A DNA stretch of 64,000 nt from Smallanthus sonchifolius (Eukaryota > Streptophyta > Magnoliopsida > Asterales > Asteraceae), in contig CM042034.1 in the NCBI GenBank assembly GCA_023525975.1, forward strand, positions 61,702,279 to 61,766,278. The letters run 5' to 3'. The notes beneath the pieces are model-generated. The model did not search any database. It was not told the origin of the DNA and saw only the letters and a list, made by a program, of their open reading frames with translations. The stretch's first letter is position 1, and each line of letters starts with the position of its first letter. Positions 1 through 11,166 of the stretch are shown piece by piece. The position numbers and the translations under genes were made by a program.

Positions 1-321
1 CCTACCTTGGTAGCTCGTGTTCGTACGCACGAAGAGCGTCTTGATGATCTCCTAGATGATATTCGGGCACATGGGGATTGACTTCGTCAAGGGCTCGGAT
101 CTCGAGTTCAGACTCTGGAGGACCACACCCGAGACATACAGGGTACCACAAACTATCTAGAGTTGAGAGCTGATATAGACTGGCAGTTCATTGTTACGGT
201 CCGAGACATGGTGGAGGCGCTGGAAGAAAGGACGTTGGCTGCAGAATTTGTGGCGAGAGCTAGCTTTGTCATGGCGGGACTTGTCATGATGATTGGATTG
301 TACTCCCACTTCTTCCTTTAA
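1..321 (+). pseudogene. Short ORF upstream of gag in element T1 (broken, 5' cut by window)
   Basis: Frame 1 reads as protein from base 1 to the TAA at 319-321, about 106 codons, with a single in-frame TGA at 79-81 (probably a decayed CGA). The N-terminal half is charged with heptad-like leucines (EERLDDLLDDIRAHGD) and could form a coiled coil. The last 25 residues are hydrophobic (MAGLVMMIGLYSHFF) and look like a membrane segment. It lies about 240 bp before the gag start of the gypsy element T1, so it is probably an accessory or leader ORF of that element. I do not recognise a named family. Coding nature is inferred from the long open frame with one stop and from composition. Confidence 0.5.
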
Positions 322-562
322 ACCTATTACGGGCGGGTTGTGCCCGTAGTACATTAAATAGTTTGAAACTTTAGTACTGATGAGGTCATGTGAACCCATC
401 CTTTTTGTATCCATATCTTTTGGAACAATGTACTATGTATGTAATGGTTTATGATGTGATGATGGTTGTTTACGTTTGATGTTGTTGTATCCTTATGTCA
501 TGCGCTATCATTATCGTCATATAATGTTGTTTCTTTTTAATTGATATGTTAGAAAGAACGTC

Positions 563-3500
563 ATGGCACCAAAACGTAGCATACCCCGTAACACTACTGG
601 CGACAACAACGAGACGATTTCCCTAAACGTGGAACAACTTATAGCACAGCGAGTAGCTGCTGCTATGGAGCAATATGAGGCAAATCGAAATAGTGGAGGA
701 GGAAACGGCAGCGGTACCGGCGGAGGAGGTGCAGGAGGTAGAGGTTCCGGAGGTTCCGGAGGTAATAGAATAAATAAGCCGTAACACCTAGTCATGATCC
801 GAATTAATGGCGTTATGACTTGTAATTCTACAGATGCTCCAATTAGGAAGTGCTCTTACAAGACCTTTCTATCTTGCAAACCCCGTAACTTCAATGGCAC
901 CGAGGGTGATGTTGGACTAATGAGATGGATAGAAAAGATGGAATCGGTGATTGATATTAGTGAATGCACCGCTGACTGCATGGTGAAGTATTCTACATGC
1001 TCACTCACTGATAAAGCTTCAACCTGGTGGAACTCACAAGTAAAGACTTTGGGAAGGCAGACAGCATATGAGTTGTCATGGGAAGACCTAAAAGCCATGA
1101 TGATCGAGGAGTATTGTCCTCGAAATGAGCTGCAAAAGATCGAATCTGAAATGTGGAATTTACAAATGATAGGAGATGATGTTGCTGGTTACACAGACCG
1201 ATTCAATGAGTTAGCAATCTTGGTTCCACACATGGTCACCCCAGATTACAAGAAGGTTGAAAGATACTTGTGGGGTCTCGCACCTCAAATCCGAAGTCTA
1301 GTGACTTCCACGAACCCTATGGATGCCAAGAGCGCTATAACTCTAGCATTCAAGCTAAGGGATAATATTGTGCGTGATGGTTTGTTTGGAAAGAAGGAGA
1401 CCGAAGAAGGAAAATCTGGAGAAAAGAGGAAATGGTTTGGAAAACCAATTAATCAAAACAAGAATCAAATTTACAAGAGACCTGAAACTATGAAAGCCTT
1501 TGTTGCCAACACTGTGGAACAAAATGGATACCTTGGAGCACGACCAAGGTGTGACAAGTGTGGATATCATCACAGTGGAAAGTGTACCCAATGTGGAAAA
1601 TGTAAAAAGTATGGACATCTAGCCCATAACTGTAGGAGCAATGCGAACCCTAATAAGATAAATCAAGTAGCAGGAAAAGTCAACCCAGGAACAGAAAGGA
1701 TGAATCAGGGATGCTTTGAGTGTGGAGATCCAAAGCACTTCAGAAAAGACTGTCCAAAGTTGAAGAACCAAAACGACCATCAGGCCCGTGGAAGAGCATT
1801 TGTGATGGGAGCTGGTGACGCACGACAAGATCCGAACATTGTCACTGGTACGTTCCCGATAAATAATCACTATACCTCTATACTTTTTGATACGAGTGCT
1901 GATATGAGCTTTGTGTCAAATGACTTTAAGTCCCTACTCGGTATTAAGCCCAGCAAACTAGACCAAAATTATACAATTGAATTAGCAAACGGGAAATTAA
2001 TTAAAACTGGAGAAGTCATTCAAGGTTGTACCTTATGTCTTAAAACCCACACATTGAGTATAGATATGTTACCTGTTGATTTAGGAAGCTTTGACGTTGT
2101 TATTGGCATGGATTGGTTGTCAAAGAATCAAGCCGAGATTGTTTGTTTTGAGAAGATTGTCCAAATCCCACTCCCGAACAGAGAAGTTCTTTCGATTCAA
2201 GGTGAGAAGAGTGGAGTAACATTAAGGATGATAAACTGCATGAAAGCTCGTAAGTATCTACGTAAAGGCTATTGCGTATTCCTGGCTCACGTCGTCGAGA
2301 AGAAACCCAAGGAACGTCGACTTGAGGATATACCAATCATTAAGGATTATCCTGAAGTTTTTCCTGAAGACTTACCTGGATTACCACCACCGAGGCAAGT
2401 CGAATTCCGAATCGACTTGGTACCAGGAGCCGCACCAGTTGCGCGATCACCGTATCGATTAGCACCTTCTAAAATGCAGGAATTATCAAATCAACTTCAA
2501 GAGTTGCTTGATAAAGGTTTCATAAGACAGAGTTTCTCACCCTGGGGAGCTCCGGTCCTATTCGTAAAGAAAAAGGATGGAACCTTTAGAATGTGTATCG
2601 ATTACAGAGAATTAAACAAGCTTACAATCAAAAACCGATACCCACTTCCTCGAATAGATGATTTGTTCGATCAACTACAAGGTTCTAGCTTCTACTCTAA
2701 GATTGATCTACGTTCGGGGTATCATCAACTAAGAATCCAAGAAGAAGATGTACCGAAGACAGCATTTAGAACTCGTTATGGCCACTACGAATTCCTAGTT
2801 ATGCCGTTTGGTTTGACGAACGCACCAGCTGTTTTCATGGATCTCATGAACCGCGTGTGCAAGCCATACTTGGATAAATTCGTGATTGTGTTTATCGATG
2901 ACATATTGATATATTCACGAACCAAGGAGGATCATGAACATCATCTGAAATTAATCTTGGAACTACTTAGCAACGAGAATCTTTACGCTAAATTCTCTAA
3001 GTGTGAGTTTTGGATCCGAGAAGTGCATTTTCTTGGACATGTCATTAACAAGAAAGGAATTCACGTTGATCAATCAAAATTGAAGCAATCAATTTTTGGG
3101 TTTGGCCGGATACTACAGACGATTCATTGAGAATTTTTCAAAAATAGCCCTACCTTTAACCACATTAACCCAGAAGGAAAAGAAGTTTGATTGGAGTGAC
3201 AAGCAAAAGTCAGCTTTCCAATTACTGAAGCAGAAGCTGTGTAGTGCACCGATCTTATCCCTTCCTGAGGGAATCGATAATTTTGTCGTATACTGCGATG
3301 CATCACACCAAGGACTTGGTTGTGTGTTAATGCAAAGAGACAAAGTCATCGCATATGGCTCACGACAACTAAAAATACACGAAAAGAATTATTCGACCCA
3401 TGACTTGGAATTGGGTGCAGTTGTGTTTGCGCTCAAGATTTGGAGACATTATCTTTACGGTACAAGATGCACTATCTTTACTGATCATAAGAGTCTTCAA

Positions 3501-5138
3501 CATATCTTCGATCAAAAGGAACTTAACATGAGACAACGTCGTTGGGTAGAACTACTAAACGACTATGATTGTGATATCAAGTACCATCCCGGGAAAGCCA
3601 ATGTCGTAGCAGACGCCATAAGCCGCAAAGAACGGATTAAAACACTCCGTGTTCGTGCCCTAGAATTGACAATTCATACGAGCCTCACGACTCAAATTCG
3701 GATGGCACAACAAGAGGCAATCAGAGAAGAAACAATTTAGAATGAAGCTTTACGAGGAATGATAAAGCAATTGGAGTCTAAGTCAGATGACACTTTATAC
3801 TTCTTGAATAGAATTTGGGTGACACATTTTGGTAACTTACGGGAATTAGTTATGGACGAAGCCCACAAGTCCAGGTACTCCATTCACCCAGGTTCAGATA
3901 AGATGTATAAGGATCTAAAAGAATTGTATTGGTGGCCCAATATGAAAGGAGATATTGCCACATATGTCAGTAAGTGCTTAACATGTTCAAAAGTAAAGGC
4001 AGAACATCAGAAACCGTCGGGATTGTTACAACAACCCGAGATACCTCCATGGAAATGGGAACAAATTTCCATGGATTTCATTACAAAGTTACCCAAGACG
4101 TCGAGCGGGTATGACACTATATGGGTAATCGTCAATCGTTTGACGAAATCAGCTCATTTTCTACCTATCAAAGAGACAGATAAAACCGAAAAACTTGCCA
4201 AGCTTTATATCAAGGAAATTGTGGCTAGGCATGGAGTGCCAATTTCTATTATCTCTGATAGAGACAGCAGATTCGTGTCTAGAATCTGGAAATCATTACA
4301 AGAAGCCATGGGCACACGTCTTGACATGAGCACGGCATATCACCCACAAACAGATGGTCAAAGCGAAAGGACCATTCAAACTTTAGAGGATATGCTCCGT
4401 GCGTGTGTAATTAATTTGGGAGGAAATTGGGATACTCATTTACCGTTAGCAGAGTTTTCCTATAATAACAGCTACCACACGAGCATTAAGGCAGCTCCGT
4501 TTGAAGCTTTATATGGTCGTAAATGCCGCTCACCGTTATGTTGGGCAGAAGTTGGTGAAAAACATTTGACAGGCCCTGAGATTGTCCAGGAAACCACTGA
4601 TAAAATCTTCAAAATTAAGGACCGTCTGAAAGCGGCCCGAGACAGACAGAAGAGCTATGCTGATAACAGACGGAAACCATTAGAATTTCAAATTGGTGAC
4701 CGAGTAATGTTAAAAGTCTCACCATGGAAAGGCGTTGCAAGGTTTGGTAACCGTGGTAAACTCAACCCTAGATACGTTGGACCTTTTGAAATACTGGCTA
4801 GAGTTGGCCATGTAGCTTACAAGCTCAAGTTGCCACAAGAACTAAGCAATGTACATGATACGTTTCATGTATCAAATCTCAAGAAGTGCTTGGCAGACAA
4901 GACATTGATCATACCGCCAGATGAAATTCATATTGATGATAAACTTCATTTCATCAAGGAACCGATTGAGATTTAGGATTGGAAGGTTCAAAGGCTGAGA
5001 CACAGTCGAATCAAACTGGTTAAGGTACGTTCGAACTCAAAACGTGGTCCTGAGTATACATGGGAACGAGAGGACCAAATGAAAACGAAATACCCCTCCT
5101 TGTTTAAGGATACACCAGTTCAAAACGACACGAATTGA
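563..5138 (+). pseudogene. T1 gag-pol polyprotein, Ty3/gypsy chromovirus (Tekay-like), degenerate
   Basis: One polyprotein with Gag, protease, reverse transcriptase, RNase H, integrase and a chromodomain-like tail. The Gag N-terminus with a Gly-rich linker is at 563-784. The Gag core and two CCHC knuckle regions lie near 1550-1632 and 1711-1752. The protease site near 1886-1903 reads DTSAD instead of DTGAD. RT carries FIDD at 2891-2902, RNase H starts near 3283, and integrase (HHCC then DDE core) spans about 3850-4700. The chromodomain-like tail follows to 5138. Lesions: in-frame TAA 782-784, a deletion with frameshift near 3090-3110, in-frame TAG 3738-3740 and TAG 4974-4976 just before the tail. 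Each stop is followed by matching sequence in the same frame, so this is one decayed ORF. The 5' LTR and PBS lie left of the window. Confidence 0.9.
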
Positions 5139-5155
5139 ATTTCGGGACGAAATTC
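5137..5155 (+). promoter_or_regulatory. Hairpin between pol stop and PPT of T1
   Basis: GAATTTCGGGACGAAATTC is a perfect 8-bp stem with a GGA loop; its 5' arm overlaps the last bases of the pol stop. Equivalent hairpins occur at the same place in M1, G1, G2 and H1, with compensating changes in the stem. Role unknown. Confidence 0.65.
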
Positions 5156-5160
5156 TTTTA

Positions 5161-5172
5161 ACGGGGGGAGAA
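5161..5172 (+). promoter_or_regulatory. Polypurine tract of T1
   Basis: A run of six G then AGAA directly abuts the LTR start TGTGACACCC. This is the expected primer site for plus-strand DNA synthesis. Confidence 0.85.
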
Positions 5173-7477
5173 TGTGACACCCGACATTTCAGGTCAATAT
5201 CCGTACACATTATGAACAAGTTTACATTACAATAAACGAGTTTACATTATAATTATTTTTGTGATTTACGTAATTTCACAAACAAGGACATTAAGGTCTA
5301 ACAAAAACCGTACATGGTCTCACTTCATATTTGGTAATTCTAGGAGTTACCGGATCACGTGTCATATAACCCGACTAATACGAACAATAGTGGATAAATT
5401 AAATATTCAGGCGTATATGTTACACAAATTTTTCGTTGGTCAATAATTTATTTTTAGAATAAATCATACAGTATACGTAAAAGTAAACTAACGAACTCTT
5501 TCGAAAACACTATTGGGTAGCGTCACTTTTAGGTACTTATACCTACAAATAATCACCTCAACGGATTATACAATCCGAGATTTCAATGTTTTTCTTTAAC
5601 GAGCCATAAACTTGTTAAATTTATAATACCGTGAGAAACCCAAACCGAATTAAATTACCCCTTCAAAAACTATAATTGGTATTAATACCTTAATAAATTT
5701 ACTCAAACTTGATTATTTTAACCCAACCCCCAACCTACTCTTTGACTTCTCGGCCGAAAGCCAGAGAAAACCCACACCCCCTTACTCGACCCATACCACA
5801 CCTGAGAAAACTCAGATATAACCATACTCACTTCAATCACTTTTCTCATAATTCCTTTCATCACTCTCATTTTCATACGGCAAACGTTTCCATTCTCTTC
5901 GAATTCGAAGTCAAGTTTCAAGGTGAAATTCACTTTATTTCGGTATTTGAAGAAGGATTTCAAGTGTTTTAAAGAAAATTCTGCAAAATAGTCAAGACCA
6001 TTCTCTGTTTCTCTCATCATTTTCATCTTGGTTTTTAAGGTAAAAACTCGATACTATCCACTTTATTTTCTTTAAAACCGTATCTAAGCATACAAAATGT
6101 TCAAATCGCAAGTAAGATAACAAGAAAAGTGTGTCAAATTCAAGTTTAAAACATAAATATGCAGGACTAATTCTGTCAAACAGAAGTCCAGTAATCGAAA
6201 CTAGAAGTTTCGATACCAGTTAACTCAATCGAAACTAGGAGTTTCGATACCTATTGATCAATCGAAACTAAGTAGTTTCGATACCTTTTACTCAATCGAA
6301 ACTAGGTTGTTTCGATAACAACTACTCAATCGAAACTAGGTCGTTTCGACACTCAAATACTCAATCGAAACTAGGTTGTTTCGATACCTGACTACTCAAT
6401 CGAAACTAGGAAGTTTCGACACCGAACTACACAATCGAAACTAGGAAGTTTCGACACTCAAATTGCCCAATCGAAACTATGAAGTTTCGATACCTGTGTC
6501 AGTCCCTTTTGGGCAGTAACTAAGATCAATTTTTATAAAAAACAAGTGTTGAAAATTTAAGAAGATATTTTAAACAAAAGCAACCAGATTTACAAAGTCG
6601 GTGAATAATTTGCAATTATAAGACGATCGGTCTTAACACAATTTACCCTTTGGTATTTAGGGTACGAATAGTCAAGTTTGACTACAACAAATATCATACA
6701 AATATACAAAAACTCAAGGTGAGTTCACGGCCCCTTTTTACTGTTTTCTAATATTTGGGGGAAGAACATACTTCAACTATTTTATGGGATAACAAGAGAA
6801 TAAGACACGACTTTATGCTTACATGGGATGAGAACAACACATTGGAGGCCGCTAAAGTCCCCTGGAACAACATAGTAACCATTAAATGTAGCCTAGGGTC
6901 CTATGAATAGTACTATGGAGAGTGACGTCTCCCGGTCATGGTTAGTCGCGCTAACCACAATCTGGAGGATTTATGGCCGCATAGAACCTGCTAACGATTA
7001 TAGGGGCTCACACATGTTATGGTTTGGTTACGCCTCATGTATGAACATATTATTTGTATTCCTAGCTAGTTTACAAAAGGGTCAACAATTCTTATTCTGT
7101 TTATCACATACAACTGAACTATTTATGAACAATCGAAGTTTACAAAGAACTATTTGATTAAACCTGTGAACTCACCAACCTAGTGTTGACGATTTTAAGT
7201 ATGGTTTTTAGGAAATTGAATGTGATTTCAAGGTTAGCAATGTAGATTACATGCATGCACGATGGATACTACTCAAGGAGGATTTCCCCTGTATAACTCA
7301 TTGAATTGAGTCATATTTCTGAAATCTTAACTTTTTGTAAACTCAGATTACATTTTTGTAATGTAAAACATTAAATTTGTTTATGTATCCATTTATCATG
7401 TATGCGTTTGCGATAATCATATGCTTTGGAAACCATGAACGTCGCGCCTCGCGTTTCCGCCTTGGCGGGGTGTGACA
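5173..7477 (+). repeat. 3' LTR of T1
   Basis: It starts TGTGACACCC right after the PPT and ends GGGGTGTGACA, giving TG...CA termini and 2305 bp. It contains a nine-unit inverted-repeat minisatellite (6194-6491). Two landmarks, ggtgagttcacggcccc near 6720 and ctgtgaactcaccaacc near 7165, recur at similar distances from the end in the neighbouring T0 LTR. A 5-bp duplication cannot be confirmed because the left end is outside the window. Confidence 0.75.
6194..6491 (+). repeat. Nine-unit inverted-repeat minisatellite in T1 LTR
   Basis: Nine units of about 33-37 bp each contain ATCGAAACTAGG followed within 2-5 bases by GTTTCGAT or GTTTCGAC, so every unit is its own short palindrome. The stem halves are nearly invariant, while the 2-5 central bases and the 12-15-bp linkers vary. 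The same core (TCGAAACTA / TAGTTTCGA) is scattered through the unrelated copia-like element N1. Confidence 0.95.
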
Positions 7478-9207
7478 AAACCCCTAGGTCTCCATGATCG
7501 ATCGTTATCAGGTTCGTGGGAATTGGGGATGGTTTCGATCGGACCATGATAGGGGGGGATCACACTGCACTTGTATGATAAAACCAATTGGAACCGGGTT
7601 ATGTCGCGATACCCTAGCGGGCGGATTGGTTAAGACAGTGTGTATGTGTGAGAGAGACCCGGGTTCAAGACCGGGCTCCCACATCTTTTTTTTAACAGTT
7701 TTTCTGGTATTATTTTAATATAAAAATCAAACCTTATATAATTATAATATTATACAAATGTGTTTTAGCCCGAGGAAACAACCCGTAGGCTCGGGTTTGA
7801 ATTATTAACCCACTTTTGTTATTATTTCCCTACTTTTAAAAATAATATATTTACCTTAACTTTGTATACAATAATATGTTTATATTACTTTCAACCCGTG
7901 ACTCGTGTTATTAAATAATATATATATTTATAGTATTTCGTATCGTTTTATAACTTCGTATAATGTTTGAAACTAAATAATAATATAATTAGTTATATTA
8001 TTTACTCGCATTTATTACGTTCATAAAAATAATATATTTTGTACCACGAATGAGTAATTAGAATATTCTTTAGAACCTAAAAATAATATATTAAATTATA
8101 TTATTTTCCTAATTTTTGTAAATGACAAAACGCTCGAATATATTTATTATTATTGTTGTCATTCATCGCGTAACGTATATATAATTTAATTACTAATTAA
8201 AGAATTCCTATTCCCGTGGACACGTTCGTCTACTCTCGGTTACTAGAGCGTTTCTTTAGGACGTTTCTCACTCCGTGTAGTTGTCACAATTCCCATTTTA
8301 TCCCTAATTTATGTGGTTATAATTTTAGAGCATCCGTAAGTCGTTTGAGACTTACACACGTGATTCCAACTTGTCCTTTGTGTGATACTACCTACAGCGC
8401 AACACAGGTGAGTTTTCACAGCCCCTTTTACTGTTTTAACTTGGGGGAGAAAACATGATTAAACAATTTTGGATTTTGTAATTCGTATGATATCAATGTT
8501 AAATGCTAAGCGTAACACGCTATCACAAAAAGTCCTCAACTAATATCGGACCGTTAATATGGATCTTAGCGAGGTAATATTTAGTAGTACTACTGGGTTT
8601 GACAAATCCCACCCGCGTTAGTCGCGCTAACTCGATTAGATATCGAACGGGTGAAATGTTAGTCTACCCACACCGCCAGTGTTGATAGACCTGGCAGGAG
8701 GCAATAAACAAACAGTCAGCTTCGGTTGCGAGCGCTTGAGCTGAACATGAACATAGGTTAGCTACCTATAGATACGTACTGAATGAACATAAATCTGGTA
8801 AACGCTTATTTACATATATTGAAACCTGTGAACTCACCAACCTCGTGTTGACATATTTTCTTACATGTTTTCTCAGGTCGCTAAGATAAGACACAGGTAC
8901 ACGTTAGGGAATGCATGGGATTCAACTACTTTGATTATGACTTATTTGTAATTGTTTGAATTATTCTATTGTACTTGTTTTGGTTGGACGTTTTGGACTT
9001 TTTGGACTTTTGGACTTTTAGACTTTGGCTTTGGGCGCGTGTATTTTGTGCATTTACTTTCTTTACGCTTCCGCATTGATACTCTGATTTGAATGATATT
9101 TTCATTTTGAGTCCCATGTAAGGTCGTTCAAAGTAACTAATGTCTGAGATCCTGGTTCGTCACTTCCCAAATGGTAAAACTCCGTTAGTTGAAATTGGGG
9201 GTGTGAC
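7478..9207 (+). repeat. 3' part of the LTR of a second Tekay-like element (T0)
   Basis: It ends GGGGGTGTGACA like the T1 LTR and carries the same landmarks (ggtgagttttcacagcccc near 8403; ctgtgaactcaccaacctcgtg near 8826) at similar distances from its end. The simplest reading is that T1 inserted into the LTR of an older related element whose left part is outside the window. At 9208 the sequence changes to the Athila-type gag. A single 4-kb LTR (5173-9207) is the alternative but would need an internal duplication. Confidence 0.6.
7615..7694 (+). repeat. tRNA-like Pol III module, SINE-like, in T0 LTR
   Basis: TTGGTTAAGACAGTG (7625-7639) resembles an A box. GGGTTCAAGACC (7661-7672) resembles a B box with one mismatch, set in a T-arm-like CCCGG/CCGGG stem. 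A run of nine T (7686-7694) follows as a possible Pol III terminator. No closed cloverleaf is seen, so this looks like the head of a tRNA-derived SINE rather than a tRNA gene. The 5' start is uncertain. Confidence 0.5.
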
Positions 9208-9409
9208 ATTTGATCTCAAAGTTGTTAGAGTCAACGGTTGGTCTTGTGATACTAGATCCCAACGCATCCAGTGATGTGCCTGCAATTTCGGCGATAGTGC
9301 GGTTTTCTACGGCCATTTTTCTAACACGGTTTTCTCGAACTCGGCGGTGAAAGAATCTTTCAGATTCTGCTAAAGGTTGATATAAACCAGTAGTAAAACT
9401 TTAGATCAT
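9208..9409 (-). pseudogene. A1 gag N-terminus, truncated
   Basis: The start codon (9407-9409) corresponds to the gag start of A2 at 47795. Codon 3 is TAA where A2 has CAA, so this copy is dead at its N-terminus. The frame is cut by the T0 junction at 9208. Confidence 0.7.
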
Positions 9410-9497
9410 AAACTACCTGCAACAAAGCGTGAAAGAAAAACAGAAGGAAAATAAAAGGCTAATTCAGTTAACTCGATTTTTTCTTGAAATCACCGTA

Positions 9498-9515
9498 TCC
9501 TCGGCAGCGGCGCCA
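9498..9515 (-). promoter_or_regulatory. Primer binding site of A1 (tRNA-Asp)
   Basis: The plus strand reads TCCTCGGCAGCGGCGCCA. It equals the 3' end of plant tRNA-Asp (GTC), TCCCCGGCAACGGCGCCA, with two mismatches, and lies 6 bp inside the LTR. This priming is typical of Athila-like elements. Confidence 0.8.
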
Positions 9516-9521
9516 AAAACT

Positions 9522-11166
9522 TGATAGCGTGTGATAAGTATATAAAAATATAAGTAAATATATTTTTAGGATGATTTCACATGATCATGTTTTAAATTTA
9601 TAAAATGATAATTACATTAACTTAAAACACACACAATAGGCAAGTGTACCTATCGCAGCGTAATATAGTCAGGTAAGAACCAAGTATCGAACCCATGGAC
9701 ACGGTCGAGTTCCAATACTCAACTTTTGTTATCGTTTAGCCGGATTAATTAGTGAGTGGGTTTTGTGTGCTTGTGAAGCAGAAAAGTAAATGACGGTAAA
9801 GTTAATAACATGAAAGTAAAAATATGCTTAAAGTGTGTAACAGAAATGTAACTAGCAGAATAGTAAATAGCAGAAAAGTAAATAAAGCGAAAATGATCAG
9901 ATTACGAAATGTATTGCTTCGGGATTCGAATAAGCTAGGTACGTGATAATGTTAAGTTAACTAATTCAGTGGTATGACTACTATAAACTGTTCCGCTAGA
10001 GCCTCGTTCTCACTACATTTGATTTGCAAATTATATTCTTTAAAAAGTGGTAGTGCCTCCCGTTAGGAACAACATTTACCCACAACCCATCGAATGGTCA
10101 TCTCCGAGTTGGTTTAAGACATCAGACTCAAAATGCTTTATATTAAAGTTAAATAGGTGATTATGTTTTGCTCACCGGGAGGCGGTGTAACAATGGGGCC
10201 AAGTATAACGACGTACTGCTCCCAACATGAGTTCACCAATTTTTGGTCGCATAATAATCTCGTATAAAGACGTACGATATTAGAAGTATAGACCAAGCCT
10301 TGGCTTATCAATCTCTGCTCGTATAAAGACGTATGAGTTTCAAAGGAAGTTTGATTAAAAAAGGTTTTACGATCTTACTTTTTAAAATCAAGACACTCAC
10401 AAATATAAAGACAGATTTAAACAATAATAAAAACCCATCAAAAGATGTTTTTAAGGACGAATTAGTTAAAGACATAAACATACCACTTAATTAATAGATT
10501 AAACATTAACATTCACCAAACATCATCTTCACCCTAGCAATACAAAGAAGTTTTAGCCATGAATGGCCATAACGACTAGCGTAATGAAGAGTTTTGTAGG
10601 CTCCCCTATTGTGAAACAAGGAGGAAGAGCCCCTCTACTCTCTACTCTCTACTCTAACCACGAGAATGCTCTCTTCTTGAGTGTTCTTTAGGTCTGGATT
10701 GGTGTGTGGAATGAAGAACTCAAGCCTCCTATTTATAGGCCTCAAAATGTGCAATGCACAACCGTGCAATGGGTTGCATGGTCATGCAAAGGCCTAGGGA
10801 ATCAAACAGGGTACAAAGGACGTAGGACTGGACCGTGGGGAGCAGGAGGGGCCAATGCACAGCCGTGCAATGGGATGCACGACCATACATCCCCCTACTT
10901 TCCCCAGTTTTATCTTGTAGCTTCTTGTTGACTATTGTTGACCAATTTTGACTTCTTGGGGGTCAATGCTCCGGGTATGAACCTTCTAGAAGCTTGAATT
11001 CTTGGTGTTTTAGATAGGATTTAGTTTGATTTGTATTTTCAATACCGAATAACCTGCAATTACAAAATATAAGTATTTTAAGCATAAATTGCAAGGTTGT
11101 TATTCAATTAGTACCATAATGTGGGATTATTATGTATGTTAAATATGTATAAATGATGACATATCA
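9522..11166 (-). repeat. 5' LTR of A1
   Basis: 1645 bp, TGATAG...ATATCA, similar throughout to the two A2 LTRs (40865-42491 and 47907-49556). On the minus strand a TATA box (GCCTATAAAT, 10731-10740) lies downstream of a cluster of GTGCA/TGCAC inverted repeats (about 10747-10885). A repeated cgtataaagacgtacg motif occurs at about 10205-10335. Confidence 0.9.
10731..10885 (-). promoter_or_regulatory. A1 LTR promoter: TATA box plus TGCAC/GTGCA palindrome cluster
   Basis: A canonical TATA box at 10731-10740 is preceded on the minus strand by repeated inverted motifs such as GTGCAATGCAC, ACCGTGCAAT and TGCACGACC. The same layout is present in both A2 LTRs (TATA near 42094-42103 and 49119-49128), with base changes inside the motifs. 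Confidence 0.6.

Larger units (their letters stand above)
9208..11166 (-). mobile_element. A1: 5' end of an Athila-type gypsy element
   Basis: On the minus strand this reads as LTR (9522-11166), tRNA-Asp PBS, leader and the first 67 codons of gag, and stops where T0 inserted. It matches the complete element A2 (40865-49556) over this whole stretch. The LTR edge abuts the copia integrase of S0 at 11167, so A1 inserted into S0; the predicted duplication GCTAA cannot be checked here. Confidence 0.8.

Noticed and set aside
5718..6026. A 102-codon minus-strand ORF in the T1 LTR
   Set aside because: Low-complexity composition inside an LTR, no family resemblance, no homologous ORF in the T0 LTR.
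6194..6491. Regular palindromic repeats with unique linkers that look like a CRISPR array
   Set aside because: It lies inside a plant LTR, the linkers are too short (12-15 bp), the repeats are themselves variable, and no cas-like genes are present.
7621..7694. A functional tRNA gene
   Set aside because: A and B boxes are present but no acceptor stem or anticodon arm can be closed.
5173..9207. A single 4-kb LTR for T1
   Set aside because: A complete TG...CA end occurs at 7477 and the landmarks repeat once in each half at matching distances from the end, which fits two related LTRs better.
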